The notes under the pieces were generated by a model that was not told the DNA's origin, searched no databases, and saw only the letters and a list, made by a program, of their open reading frames with translations. Positions 53,788 to 64,000 of a stretch of DNA of 64,000 bases are shown here, one piece after another (position 1 is the stretch's first letter; each line of letters starts with the position of its first letter). A program made the position numbers and the translations under genes. Origin of the DNA: Polychytrium aggregatum (taxonomy: Eukaryota; Chytridiomycota; Chytridiomycetes; Polychytriales); contig NW_026516275.1 of the NCBI RefSeq assembly GCF_025602895.1, positions 168,695-232,694 on the forward strand, given 5' to 3'.

Positions 53788-55505
53788 ATGCGCCCAGCAC
53801 ATCTCCTGTCACCTGTTGTCCTTGTGCTGCTCACCCAGGAGGCCCAGGCCCTGGCTCTGACTGACTGCCAGAGGAACATCATCTACCAGCTCACTAAGTA
53901 TGCCTGTCCTCTTGTGTCGCCCCAGAGCCGAACATGTCGCCCATCGCTCCGACTGACCATCCAAACTCTGTCCGCCTCAGCTTTCTTGGATACTCGACAA
54001 ACCAGTTCGAGTACGGCTTCTGCTCGCTACACGGAGAACATACCTTCACCTGCGGCATCATTGGGTTCTCGACGTATGTGACCGTGCCGCATCCTATCTT
54101 GTCATCCCGGTCTCTGCCGCTTGCCTTCCGCCGCTTCCGCCTCTCGTCGCCTCGAGCCAGCCACGGGCCCTCAGCGGATGTTCGTGGCCAATGAAGCTAA
54201 CGCCAACTACGCTTGAACCTGCCCTGTCGCCATGCAGCAAAACACAGGACGTCAGCCAGATTGTCGCCAACTATTCGTCGGCACTTTCGCCCGTCACCGC
54301 CAATCCCTTCCAGGCGTACCTCGTTCCGCTGCAACAACAGTCCACCTCTGAATCAGCCTACAATGGCTTCTGCGCCGCCTGGAACTCGACTGCCTCGCGC
54401 GATCCGGTCTTCCAGAAGGCCCAGGTCAACTACCTTGATCAGAATTACCTGCAGCCCTCGGTCCAGATTGCGCAAAATGCCGGCCTTACCTCGCCGCTGG
54501 CTGTAGCACAGGTCGGCCATAACCCATCGTCTGTCGACCGCCTCCCTTCGACGTCGTGCAATCCATGTCACCGGACTGAGGATACCTGTGTCTGCGACGG
54601 CATCATGAGAAGTCACTGACTCGCCATGTTCGATCACTCTACACCCAACAGATCTTTGACACCCTGATCACCAACGGCTACTTGGACGCACAAAAGGGCA
54701 GCACCGTCTCCACCATGATTAGCGACACCAACAGCCTCCTCGCTGCCAACGGAACCACATGGACCGAGCAGCAATGGCTCAGCACGTTCCTCCAAGTCCG
54801 TGTCGAATATGCCAAGACCTCGTCGTCCTCGTCATCGTCCACATATGGTGAAACAGTGACCAGAGTAAACTCGGTAGGTTGTGTCTATATGTATCTACAT
54901 GCGTCTGCATGTGTCTACATGTGTCTATATGTGCCTACATGTGCCTATATGTGTCTGCGTGCGTCTGCATGCGTCTGTATGTGTCTGTATGCGTCTGTAT
55001 GTGTCTGTATGCGGCATCCCGGGCCCCGATTGTTTGTGCGGTATCAGCATGCCTATCGGCTCCGCCATGACCGCTTCGTGCATCATCAACACCTCCATGA
55101 ATATCTGTGGCCGCGACTGACTCGTCCCTATCCCTTGATCTGGCGCAGTACCAATATGCCCTTGCAAACGGATACATCAACTTCACCGACATGCTGGTTG
55201 CCCTGCAGATGAGTGGCCAGGTCACCACCATCAGCTGCGTGCCTTCGCTTCTGCCTGCATCCGGACCTATCCCAGTTTCGGCCAGCGCAGCGGCGGCGGC
55301 CAAAACGACCTCGTCCACGACTCTCTCATCGGGAAGCACCGGGTCGTCCATCGTTTCGCAGCCTATCTTTGTGGGCAGCGTGGTCGAAGGCTCCCTCATC
55401 GGCATCGCCGCCCTCTGTGCTGTCGTTATTGCGGGATACAAGATTCGCGCTCATTTTCGACGATTCAAGCACATTCCCCTCGACGATGTTGAGGGGCGTT
55501 TCTAA
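53788..55505 (+). CDS. GH46 chitosanase-like protein with C-terminal membrane anchor, 5 exons
   Basis: Exons 53788-53897, 53981-54073, 54238-54511, 54652-54873 and 55149-55505 encode 351 aa. A signal peptide (HLLSPVVLVLLTQEAQAL) precedes a domain with GH46 hallmarks: FEYGF, TFTCGIIGFST, TQDVSQIVANYSS, FQKAQVNYLDQNYLQPSVQIA, and late TWTEQQWLSTFLQVRVEYAKT. GH46 enzymes cleave chitosan. By-eye alignment to Streptomyces chitosanase places Gly where the catalytic Glu (Glu22) should be, and Glu, with a one-residue gap, where the Asp (Asp40) should be; activity is therefore doubtful. A Ser/Thr linker leads to a single helix (GSLIGIAALCAVVIAGY) and a short basic tail, so the domain would sit outside the plasma membrane. 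The family call is fairly firm; loss of catalysis is inference. Confidence 0.75.
54881..55018. repeat. ~12-bp minisatellite in intron 4 of the GH46-like gene
   Basis: About eleven degenerate copies of atgtgtctacat / gtgtctgtatgc inside intron 54874-55148. It is open in several frames, giving spurious Cys-rich ORFs. Confidence 0.9.
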
Positions 55506-56269
55506 AGTTCGACTCTGCTCTCGGAGCATTCCTCATCATTCTCTCGCCGGCCGACCCTCATCCACCGCATCCAAGCTCCCTTTGGTTCATCCACAACCAA
55601 GCGATGTATTAAGATTTTGCATCCACCCAAACATGATCCAACCCCCCACGATAGAACCCAGCTCAATTCAATCTTGACATGGCGCTATACAGCTAGTGCA
55701 CAATACAGCTTATTCAGAACGAAACGGGGCAGTGCGTTCCTGAGTGTCCCTGCCAGTAATCTGTTGGCCCCAGCGAGCAGGACATGGGATTGCACTCTTG
55801 CTTTGGTTGGCTGATTCGGGAGCGCGGTCTCGAACACATCCAGTCGATTCGCTGTGGCAACTGGGATTGGCTTTGCATTATGGGGTGTGGCACATGCAGT
55901 CGATACTCTGTATATCTTGGGTGCAAAGTTCGGTTCCTCGGCATCGATTGATTCGAGCGGCTTGAGTTGCTTGCTCGTCGCCATCTGCTCTGACTCATGC
56001 CAGACACGTGTCTCTGGTGCATCACGTGGACGACCGATCCAGCCGGATCGAGTGTCGCCCGTTCGAGCCTGTCTCTCGCCACCATCACTGCTGCAATGTC
56101 GCTCTCCATCGCCATCCATCTCCTCTGAAGCCATCGACCGCCAGCGAGCCCCGCCTCACCAACCTCGAACTCGCCGCCGTCTCGCAAGCCTCATCCCCAG
56201 TCAGCCATCCAGGTGCCATCGCGGCCCCGATTCCCTCCCCCTTTCTCTTCTGGACTGCTGCCCTCAGCC
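55506..56269. other. Intergenic region before the PPR gene
   Basis: 3' UTR of the GH46-like gene, then the left copy of a 273-bp inverted repeat (listed separately), then the PPR promoter/leader. No other gene supported. Confidence 0.5.
55704..55976 (-). repeat. Left arm of a 273-bp dispersed inverted repeat
   Basis: The reverse complement is about 97% identical to 59307-59580. The few differences include one in the lysine/glutamate position of the shared open frame and one in a serine/alanine codon. It contains a 90-codon open frame (LESIDAEEPNFAP...) that I cannot match to any family. No terminal inverted repeat, poly-A tail or clear target-site duplication is visible. Confidence 0.92.
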
Positions 56270-58883
56270 ATGTCTTCCATCAGCCGCAAGGTCATCCGCG
56301 ACATCATCCGCAAACAGAAGGCTGCTCCGTCAGCAGCCGGGCTCTCCATTCCGGGCATGGACGCCGTCAGCTTCTACCCGGAGCCCGTGGTGTTTCCCGC
56401 TTCCAGTCCGTCGCTGCCTCAACCGCCGTCGCACTTTGCTCAGCCGCGACCAGAGCGATCCGATACCGAGCAGGAGCTCTACAACTCGCTCAACGAGCAA
56501 TTTCTGGATAAGCTCAAGGGCCATGTCGACCAAGAAACCATCTGGGAGAGCTACGAAAAGCTGATGGAGTCGGCTGTCGAAAAGGTAAGTTGCCGTGGAT
56601 GCGATCTCGACTCCGGCCCCTGCTGCTGCGTTGCGCCTTGTCGAGTGATCGGGTCATGGCAACACTCATCGTCAGCACTCACACACGGGAGAGCCACCGG
56701 ATTCGACGCTCTAATCGCTCTAATCGCTCTAATCGCATTTCCATACCACTGCTGCTTCCGCCGCCGCCGCCACTTCCATATGCAGTCGCTCCACTCGGCT
56801 GTCAATCACAAGCGGCTTCTCAGCCAGCTGCAGTACCTCGAAAGGTTCCTCACCGACGGCGAGCATACCAACGTCCGTGACCCTGAGAGGATCCGTGGCT
56901 TCTTCTTCAAAATTCGAGACCGTCTATCCTCCGATGCCAGCTACCAGACATATCTATACCTTATCAAAAGCTACGAAGAAAAGGTGCGCGAATCGTTCCC
57001 GGGACGGTAGCCTCAGCCACAGCTTGTATCGCTGTTGCCACCTGATAACCGCCTTGACACACGCAGTTGGTCTTGCGGCCCGCCACCAACTCCTTGGATC
57101 GGGCCGATTTTGTTGCGTAGTACGGCTTTTAGAATCATCTAGTTTGTAGACTCACTCGCCCTTGCGCTGTTATATGTAGGGTGACGTTGCCAAAATCAAA
57201 CAAACCATCCTGGAGATGAAGCGCAGGAAGCTCGACATCCGATCCGAGATCTACAACATTTTGGTTCGCACCTGCATCGCCGTCGGTGATCTGGATGGCG
57301 CCCGTCAGGTGCTCCTCGAAGTCAAAGCCCTGCACGAAGCCAGCACCCCGTCGCATATCTCTGTCGATCCGTCCGTGTACGAGTCGCTCATCAAGCGTTT
57401 GTCCGCCTCCGGACGCCCAGACGACTGCGAAGACCTCCTCGAAGACATTCCCGTGCTTGGTATCAAGCCGACCTCACCAATGTACAACTACTCCATGATG
57501 TGTATGATGAAGCATCGCAGATACGAAGATGTCGTTCGCTGGTTCCAGACAGTCAAGAACGGCCCGGTGCAGCCAACCCTGAGCACGTTTCACATGGCGT
57601 TGATCGCATACAGTCATCTGTCCCCCAAGAAGGCCATACAGCTGTTCCGCTCGATGCAATCGTCGGAGGGATCCCTTCCCAAGCCCGATCTCCACGTCCT
57701 ACAGACCATGGCCAAGTTTTCCATTCGCACCCATAATCTGGATCTTGCTCTCGAGGTTCTGGATCTCATCCACACCAACCCAGATTTCCTCCGAGAGCTT
57801 GGTAGAGGCCGCTCTGCTCTGTATCAGGGCCTCGTTTCGCTTGCGTGCAAAATGGAGCGCCTGGACATCGCCACGGATCTGCACCTGTCCTTGAACACCC
57901 ATCCCAACGTCGGCGTCCTGCCGCCTGACTTGATCCTGGAACCAACTCCCAAGCAACTCAACGAGCTGCTGACGTCCCTTGCCGAACGCAGCCGCATCGA
58001 TCTCTTGAGCCGTGTCGCTGCTAACCAAGTATCGTGGCACCAACTCACGCCCGAGGCAATTCGCTCCATCCTGCAGTGTCAGATTCGTCAAGCACCCACT
58101 GATCCAGAAGCGGCAAATCGCGCCGTCGACATTCTCTGCTCCAAAACAACGCATCTGAGCGAGTCCGATCTGAATGCAGTCCTTTCGGTCGACCTTGTTG
58201 GCTTGCTTGGTCATCTGGAGCGGGCGCAGGGCGGAGAGAGCATCAAATGTCTTCTCGATCTTGCTGCCCGTGCCAGCGACCCGAAGCACCGCGAGACGCT
58301 CTACAACAGCTACTTGCGTGTGCTTTCTGCCCAGCGACGATTCGACCACGTAGTTCGCGTTTACAGCCTCATGAAAGACGACTCAGTGCCCGTCCACGAT
58401 TCCAACCTCATCTTTGAAGCCCAGCTCCAGTCTTGCGCCGCCTCGACTGACTGTACCCTTCGCGACGGGCTGTGGCCCCTGATGCAGAGGGTCGTCCTCG
58501 ATGATGGAATGTACCCAGGGCTTGCAGGAATCCTGCGGCTGTTTGAGCTGGCGGCTGAGTGCGAGCAGCTGAACGAGCTGGAGCTCTTTGCGCACAGCAT
58601 CCGAGAGCAGTCGAAACAGCCCGGCCGCCGCTTGACCCAAGACGATCGACAGCGGCTCCAGAGGCTATGTGACATTACGCAGTATTTGCTGCTCTGTGTG
58701 CACCACAGCTTCAAGTTCGACGGCGATGGTGCCAAGATTGACGCCACGCAAATGCCAAACGAGCTCAGTCACGACGAGGTCGATCAATTGGTCGAGTTTC
58801 TGATGGGCAAAGTTGGCTTGCGCGGCAACCGTGGTGCCGACAGTCCACTTGGCCAATTGATTCAAGCACGGCTTTCTGCCTGA
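56270..58883 (+). CDS. Pentatricopeptide-repeat protein, probably mitochondrial, 3 exons
   Basis: Exons 56270-56584, 56786-56983 and 57180-58883, all phase 0, encode 738 aa. PPR motifs are visible in exon 3: SEIYNILVRTCIAVGDLDGARQVLLEVK, SVYESLIKRLSASGRPDDCEDLLEDI, PMYNYSMMCMMKHRRYEDVVRWFQTVK, STFHMALIAYSHL..AIQLFRSM and further degenerate helical pairs to about residue 560. The N-terminus is basic (SSISRKVIRDIIRKQK), fitting import into mitochondria, where fungal PPR proteins bind and stabilise transcripts or support translation. RNA target unknown. The gene sits between the two arms of an inverted repeat about 3.3 kb apart. Confidence 0.86.
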
Positions 58884-59820
58884 GTTGTGCTCAGCAATCG
58901 ACTCTCATTCCGCGAATCGACTTGCGCCCCCCCCCGAACGGTCCGAGAGAGGCAAGAGACAGCCCAAGATGAAGCCCAAACAGTGTGTGCTGTATGGAGC
59001 TCTGCACTGCCACTGTAAATACATTTGACTTGATCGAAAGGAAAGCATGACATCTCTGTGATTCCGGTTGGCTGTGTTGGTAGTGGGAATGCCTGCGTCC
59101 AGCGAGCCATTGAAAACGAACGCTTGCAGTCTCAACATGACACCTTGGTCCGATGTCTCATCATAGATGATGAATGGGGCATGTTGAATCAATCCAGAAA
59201 GAAGCGGGACGCCTTGGTTTTTGGTCATTGACCGAATGATTTGTCACTCGAGACTAATTCGCGCCCATATCCCGTTATGACTGAACCTGGTGTCCAAGGA
59301 GACCGATGAGCAAGCGACTCATGCCGCTCGAATCAATCGATGCCGAGGAACCGAACTTTGCACCCGAGATATACAGAGTATCGACTGCATGTGCCACACC
59401 CCATAATGCAAAGCCAATCCCAGTTGCCACAGCGAATCGACTGGATGTGTTCGAGACCGCGCTCCCGAATCAGCCAACCAAAGCAAGAGTGCAATCCCAT
59501 GTCCTGCTCGCTGGGGCCAACAGATTACTGGCAGGGACACTCAGGAACTCACTGCCCCGTTTCGTTCTGAATAAACTATAGAAATGATACCCAGGGCAAA
59601 AGATCTGGCGCACCATTTCATTTTGGGAGCATTCAAGTGCAGTCGACTCGCTGAAGCACAGATATGCGATGAGGAGCAGTGGCTTGTCTATCTTATGCAA
59701 GTGGGCGATGGTCCTCAGTCGATGGTGACGGCGCAGTTCAGATGCAAGGTGAATGCTGGTGCTAGGTGTCGTCGCCTCCTGAGTCGGTTCATTTGTGCGG
59801 CTGGATGAAGGATTGTCCGA
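58884..59820. other. Convergent 3' region between PPR gene and CFAP52
   Basis: Holds both 3' UTRs and the right arm of the inverted repeat (59307-59580). A C9-type run is near 58927. No further gene supported beyond the unknown open frame in the repeat. Confidence 0.5.
59307..59580 (+). repeat. Right arm of the 273-bp dispersed inverted repeat
   Basis: Near-identical to the reverse complement of 55704-55976. Here the shared open frame runs from an ATG at 59306 (MSKRLMPLESIDAEEPNF) to a stop at 59581, 91 codons. Whether it is coding is unknown; the near-identity means the copies are young. Confidence 0.92.
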
Positions 59821-62800
59821 CTAAATGTCGGGGAACTTCCACGAGAACACCGCGCCTTCTGCCGAAACCGAGACAACGCACCGATGGTCAGGGGAGATTT
59901 TGACCTTAGTGATGTCGGTCGAGTGTCCCACGCCGACAAAAACGACATCGCCTTCCTCGTATCGGTACATCTTGACAAGTTTGTCACTGCCGCCGATCAC
60001 AAAGAAGCGGCCGTCGGCGGTGATGTCGAGACCGTTGATAGTATCGGACTGCGAGGCCTCGAGCTCTCGGATGAGCGAACCATCAAAGGCCTCCCAGTAA
60101 GCCACCTGCGGACAAAGAGCGAGGTCGTTCGATGGTGGCACTCGCGTTGATAAGCGGTGCTAAGATGGCTGTGCTGTCCGGATCCAGGGCGAACAGCACC
60201 AAAACAGCACCAAAACAGCACCAAAACAGCACCACCGATCTGCCCACATCCAGTTATGTGTCTCATCAAACACTGGTGCACACAGTCCTGCTTCCATCAA
60301 GCCCTTACCTTGCGGTCCGTGCCGCTCGTAAGGAGCTGACTTTCGTCCGGAAAGTACGCCACAGCTTTGAAGAAGCTCGGGGCAAACAGTACTTGGTTGC
60401 GGACATATCGGGTCAGATCCCAGACGATACACGAGCCGTCTGACGACGACGAGACACACTCGAGGTTGTTTTTGCGGATCTTGATGCAGGTTACCGTTCC
60501 CTTGTGCTCTTTCATGGCATCCTCAAGGATCTGTATTTGCTTGGTTACTTTCCACACCCGGACTTGTCCATCTACGAGGGACACATCATGTTGGCTCTGA
60601 GTTCATCGACCGTTTGTAATGCAGGCAGTTGATGCGCCTGGAATCTTCGCTTGAACTGTGCCAGCCAAGTCGGCCCCACGACCGGCTCCGTGCGATATCC
60701 CTGATGCCAACATGTTGTCAACCACTCTGTGCATACCTCCTCCGCCCGAAACAATGCGAAAGTCCCCGCGCTGATTGAAGGGGTCGGTAACAGCCAAGGC
60801 GGTGACGCCCCGCTTGTGGGCATCATGAATCTCGTACTGGAGTCGACCGGACTGTGGCCCGAAAGCCCTGATCTTGCCATCGTTCCAGCCTGCAGTACAA
60901 GAAACGTTTCGGATATCACGTTAGCACGACTGTCCAAAGCTGACATTCTGTCCACGAGCAGTATACTTGTGTCAGCCGCAGTCAACGCAATTGCACCCAT
61001 GCCTACCGCTGATGAGCGATGACCCATCTTTCTTGAAAGTGATGCAATTGCACTCGAGGTTGGGCACTGCAATTCTCAGGAGCTCGGTGGCCGTCATTGC
61101 GTTCCAGATTCGTATGTCGGTGTCCGAGGCTGTCGCAAAGACTTCCGAGGAGTTGCTACAGACAGATATCGCAGGACATGAGTCAGGAGGCGCCAGTATT
61201 GCCCCCCCCCCTTGCACGCGCAGCCATTTTTCTTTCGCACACGAGTAAAGACTCACGGGGGGAAGCAAATGTCATTGATGGCCGAGTAATGACAGGTGGA
61301 CTTGAGCGTGGCTTTGAAGTCCTTCTTGGTCACATGATAGATGTTGCTGTATGCTGTTCCAGCCACAAACGAGTTATCGTCGTAGACTGCAATCGATGTC
61401 ACACTTCCGCTGACTTTGACAGTCCTGCCAGAAGTGGATGTTCGATAAATAAATTTGATGACGTCCGTGCATGCGATTTGCTGCAACACGCTTCAATGCG
61501 CGGATGGCATCGCTTGCGAGAGCAGCGACCGTTTGTTGATTGAATTGCTTACCTTAGAATGTTCAGTTTTGGGAGTTTGAGAGCCGCGATGGTGCCGTCG
61601 CCACATCCGACGACGATCATGTTGTCATCTTTGTATAGAGCAGCGGAAAGAACGCCCATGCTGAACAGATCCTGCATACGCACAAACCCAGGGCGGTCCA
61701 TAAAGGTCACAGTCAGGGCGAGTACGGTCGAATCAGAGTCGGAGGGCCCTTTCTTAGCGTCGTTCAGACGACATACCTTCTCCTTGGGTGGGCCCGAGAC
61801 CTTGAATAGCTTTGTTCGCAGGTTCACCTGGAGCAGGTCGCCTGTAGTGGTGCCGCAGTACATGAACTCGTCGTCGCTGTCGACCGTGATGCACTTGACA
61901 ATTCGCTTGATCTGGCCCGTCTGGCAGTCTGTTGCCCGCACCTTGCGCTGGGTCAAATTCAGCTCCCAGACTCTCAGGGTGCTGTGTCCGCCGGTGACAA
62001 AGATGTTATCGTCGTTGTTGAGATAGGCGAGCGAAAGCGTGACGGCCGGCGGAATCTTTGCCCGCCGGCGAGCCACAAATGGCTGCGCCCTTGGCCAAGT
62101 CCCAGGACAATCACCGAGTTGTCGTCTTCACCGCCCAGTGAGGCCAAGTACTTGTCGTTGGGGCTAAATGCCAACCGCTTGAACCTTCACCTTGTGGAGC
62201 GTCAGGCGATGCAGCAACTTGCGGTTCTCAAAGTCCCAGATGATAATGTCTGCCTAATAGAATCCGACAGAGGACCTTCTGCATCAACACAAAGCCACTC
62301 GCTGAAGGCGTGGGCGATGGAGCGCCAACTTCAAATATCGCTCATCGGTCAGCATCACGGCCACTCACCTGGAATCCCATGTGTGTGACCTGGCCGCTTG
62401 CGATAAATTTGCCACTCTTGCTCACGGCCAGGCAGCTCACGGTGTTCGTGTGGCCTTGGAGAAAATCTTGGCTTTTCTTGCCTTCGCCGCTGCTTTCGAT
62501 CACGACGGTGCTGCCAAGGCTGTAGACCATGTGCCCGTCGGAGTGCTTCAAGAGCCCCTGGGGAACGGCACCTGCAAGCGAGTGGGAGGTGAGTGCCACC
62601 CGACGCGCAGGTTCAGTTGTCAAACCACAAGTTGAGGCGATAATGATCGATTCAGTGGATTTGGCGAAGGCATGAGTCGAACGGAACCCAGGCGATGGGG
62701 ATCATGCCTCCCTCGCCGATGGGGTTCCTCACTGGACAGGCGAGTCTGACTATTCAGCGCGGGGAAGTGAAAACAGGGCAGGGAACGCGAGAGCATCGAT

Positions 62801-62898
62801 GAATCGACGCGCATGCAGTCTTGCTTGGGCACAGCACCTCCAAAACCGATGATGGTTTCGAGCTCCAGATGCGTGAAATCCGATGTGATGGGCGGCAT
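59821..62898 (-). CDS. CFAP52: Cilia- and flagella-associated protein 52 (WDR16), 9 exons, three single-base frameshifts
   Basis: WD40 protein of the axonemal doublet (inner junction) in motile cilia. Exons (minus): 62838-62898, 62369-62571, 61777-62253, 61553-61671, 61257-61424, 61007-61155, 60737-60889, 60309-60571, 59821-60105; 1878 nt, about 624 aa against 620 in human. It matches CFAP52 closely: LELETIIGFGG, NTVSCLAVSKSGKFIASGQVTHMGF, VTGGHSTLRVWELNL, DCQTGQIKRIV, GTTTGDLLQVNLRTKL, GQVRVWKVTKQ, and the end SAEGAVFSWKFPDI. In exon 3 the reading frame breaks three times, by an extra base near 62175, 62105 and 62044; together they add three bases, and frame is restored. Each extra base doubles a single base. 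Intron 3 (61672-61776) is 105 nt with no stop, so it can be mistaken for coding. Confidence 0.93.
60192..60235. repeat. 11-bp tandem repeat in a CFAP52 intron
   Basis: About four copies of aaaacagcacc inside the last intron (60106-60308) of CFAP52. Confidence 0.92.
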
Positions 62899-63841
62899 GC
62901 TCCAGATTGTGTGCGGAAAGTCAGAGGGAATGCGTTTTGGTTGTGCGCTTGTGTGGGCTGGGCGAGAGGATGCCGGGTTTGTGCCGAACGCGAACGGCAG
63001 CGACGAGATATGGCCAGAAACGACAGCGCCGGCGCGAGGAGAGTCGGAATGAGGGGCGAATGGAAGGGGGGCAGCAGCAGCCGATGCGATTCAATGGCGG
63101 TGGACTAGAGTCAAGGCGGGCCAGGCCCGAGCCGGACCAGGAAGCGAGGATGGCGATCGGCGTCTTGGGCTGGCCTGGGTTCATGAGCGGTTGCGGTGCC
63201 CTGGCTCCCTCCAGGCGACCAACGCAGCAGCAGTTTCATCCTTGGAGGAGCAAGACACTCAAATCACACCCCAGCGGGCAGCAGAGACCAGAGCATGGCT
63301 TCTTGGCTTGGAGCGAGGACGATCGGCGATGCTGCAGCACCCCTCGCCACGACATCCAAACAGATTCGGCTGACAACCAAGTCGACAGAAACGGCATGGC
63401 AGGACTTGGTCTTGAGATGGCTGTCGTTGCGCCGGGACACCTCTGTCTTTGCTTTGTGCAGATGGGCCGCATAGCAGGCGCAAACTGTGGTTAAGACTGT
63501 CATGGGAGTGAGAGCAAGGCGAGCAATTGGTGTGTTGAAATGTGTGAACAACGAGTGAGATTCGACGCCACTCTGCTCAGTGAAATGCATTATCTCAGCC
63601 CCGTCAGCGGCGTTGCACTGCTGAACAACATAGCATTGAATAGAATGGAATTGAAGTGTATGCTGTTTGGGGCGTCGTCTCCTGGCTCGCCAGCCCGACA
63701 GGGGGAAAGCATCTGGCCTTTCCGTTCTGCCCCCCCCCATCGCTCTCTCATTTCGCTCCTTCGGCTTCGTCGCCGCTCTCCTGGCCTCGTCTGCACATCG
63801 TCGATTGCTGCTTCCCCCCACTGTCATCCAACCTCTCTGCC
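62899..63841. other. Divergent region between CFAP52 and the right-edge gene
   Basis: No supported gene in about 940 bp; expected to hold the CFAP52 promoter and the leader of the next gene. No notable repeat beyond short C-runs. Confidence 0.45.
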
Positions 63842-64000
63842 ATGCTCAGAGCCTTTTCCTGTTGCTTTGGAGGGCTGGCAACCCCACCCAATGGCCGAGA
63901 TGCCTCATCGCAGACCCCTGTTGCTGTGCAGCCAATATCCACTCCCCCGCCCAGTTCCATGAGCGCCTGGCTCCATCCCGTCGAGTGTCTCATCAACACC
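63842..64000 (+). CDS. Start of a gene cut by the window edge
   Basis: An ATG at 63842 after a pyrimidine-rich leader opens a frame that stays open for 53 codons to the end of the window. It begins MLRAFSCCFGG, a Cys pair near a hydrophobic start that could be palmitoylated, then a Pro/Ser-rich stretch, then MSAWLHPVECLINT, which looks like folded protein. Family not recognisable from this fragment. A later in-frame ATG at 63959 is an alternative start. Confidence 0.4.
   Translation, partial: MLRAFSCCFGGLATPPNGRDASSQTPVAVQPISTPPPSSMSAWLHPVECLINT

Noticed and set aside
54879-55120. Cys- and Met-rich open frames resembling a small secreted protein
   Set aside because: They are produced by a degenerate ~12-bp repeat within an intron of the GH46-like gene and appear in more than one frame.
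61672-61776. In-frame extension of CFAP52 without stop codons
   Set aside because: 105 nt, bounded by gtatgt and gcag, and absent from the family; skipping it joins KEK to DLFSMGVLSA as in other CFAP52 proteins. It is an intron.

Overview
This window looks like nuclear DNA of a flagellated early-diverging fungus, most likely a chytrid (Chytridiomycota). It carries fungal-type genes (RTC4-like, TFIIIC subunit TFC4, kynurenine 3-monooxygenase) and an axonemal gene (CFAP52/WDR16) that only flagellated lineages keep. The DNA is GC-rich, genes are dense, and introns are many and short (mostly 70-250 bp, GT-AG). Nearly all exon models below were built by hand from splice signals, with the reading phase checked across every junction; they rest on family similarity recognised by eye, not on a search.

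Layout, left to right: transketolase (+), an RTC4-like protein (+), a BAHD-type acyltransferase (-), an Elongin-B-like protein (-), a 27-exon receptor-like membrane protein with a periplasmic-binding/ANF-like ectodomain (+), an unrecognised 810-residue coiled-coil protein (-), a tyrosine phosphatase with an N-terminal myristoylation motif (+), tRNA-Pro(TGG), an LRR-transmembrane-SH3 protein (+), a putative mitochondrial FASTK/OPR-like protein (-), a large minisatellite block, a UspA-type stress protein (+), an F-box/LRR protein (+), a CXorf65/C22orf15-like protein (+), TFC4 (18 exons, -), an orphan fungal membrane protein (+), kynurenine 3-monooxygenase (+), a membrane-anchored GH46 chitosanase-like protein (+), a PPR protein (+) flanked by a 273-bp inverted repeat, CFAP52 (-), and the start of a further gene at the right edge.

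There is no operon logic. Primary metabolism (transketolase, KMO), RNA polymerase III transcription (TFC4, with a tRNA gene in the same window), organelle RNA biology (PPR, FASTK-like), flagellum (CFAP52, perhaps the CXorf65-like protein) and signalling (receptor, LRR-SH3, PTP) are interspersed.

The points most worth a second look are: two unusual receptor architectures (ANF-like ectodomain plus Cys-rich plus polytopic membrane region; LRR-TM-SH3 with one repeat per 72-nt exon); a surface-anchored GH46-like protein whose two catalytic positions look substituted; three single-base frameshifts inside 132 bp of CFAP52; the near-identical inverted repeat around the PPR gene; and unrelated minisatellites inside at least nine different introns.
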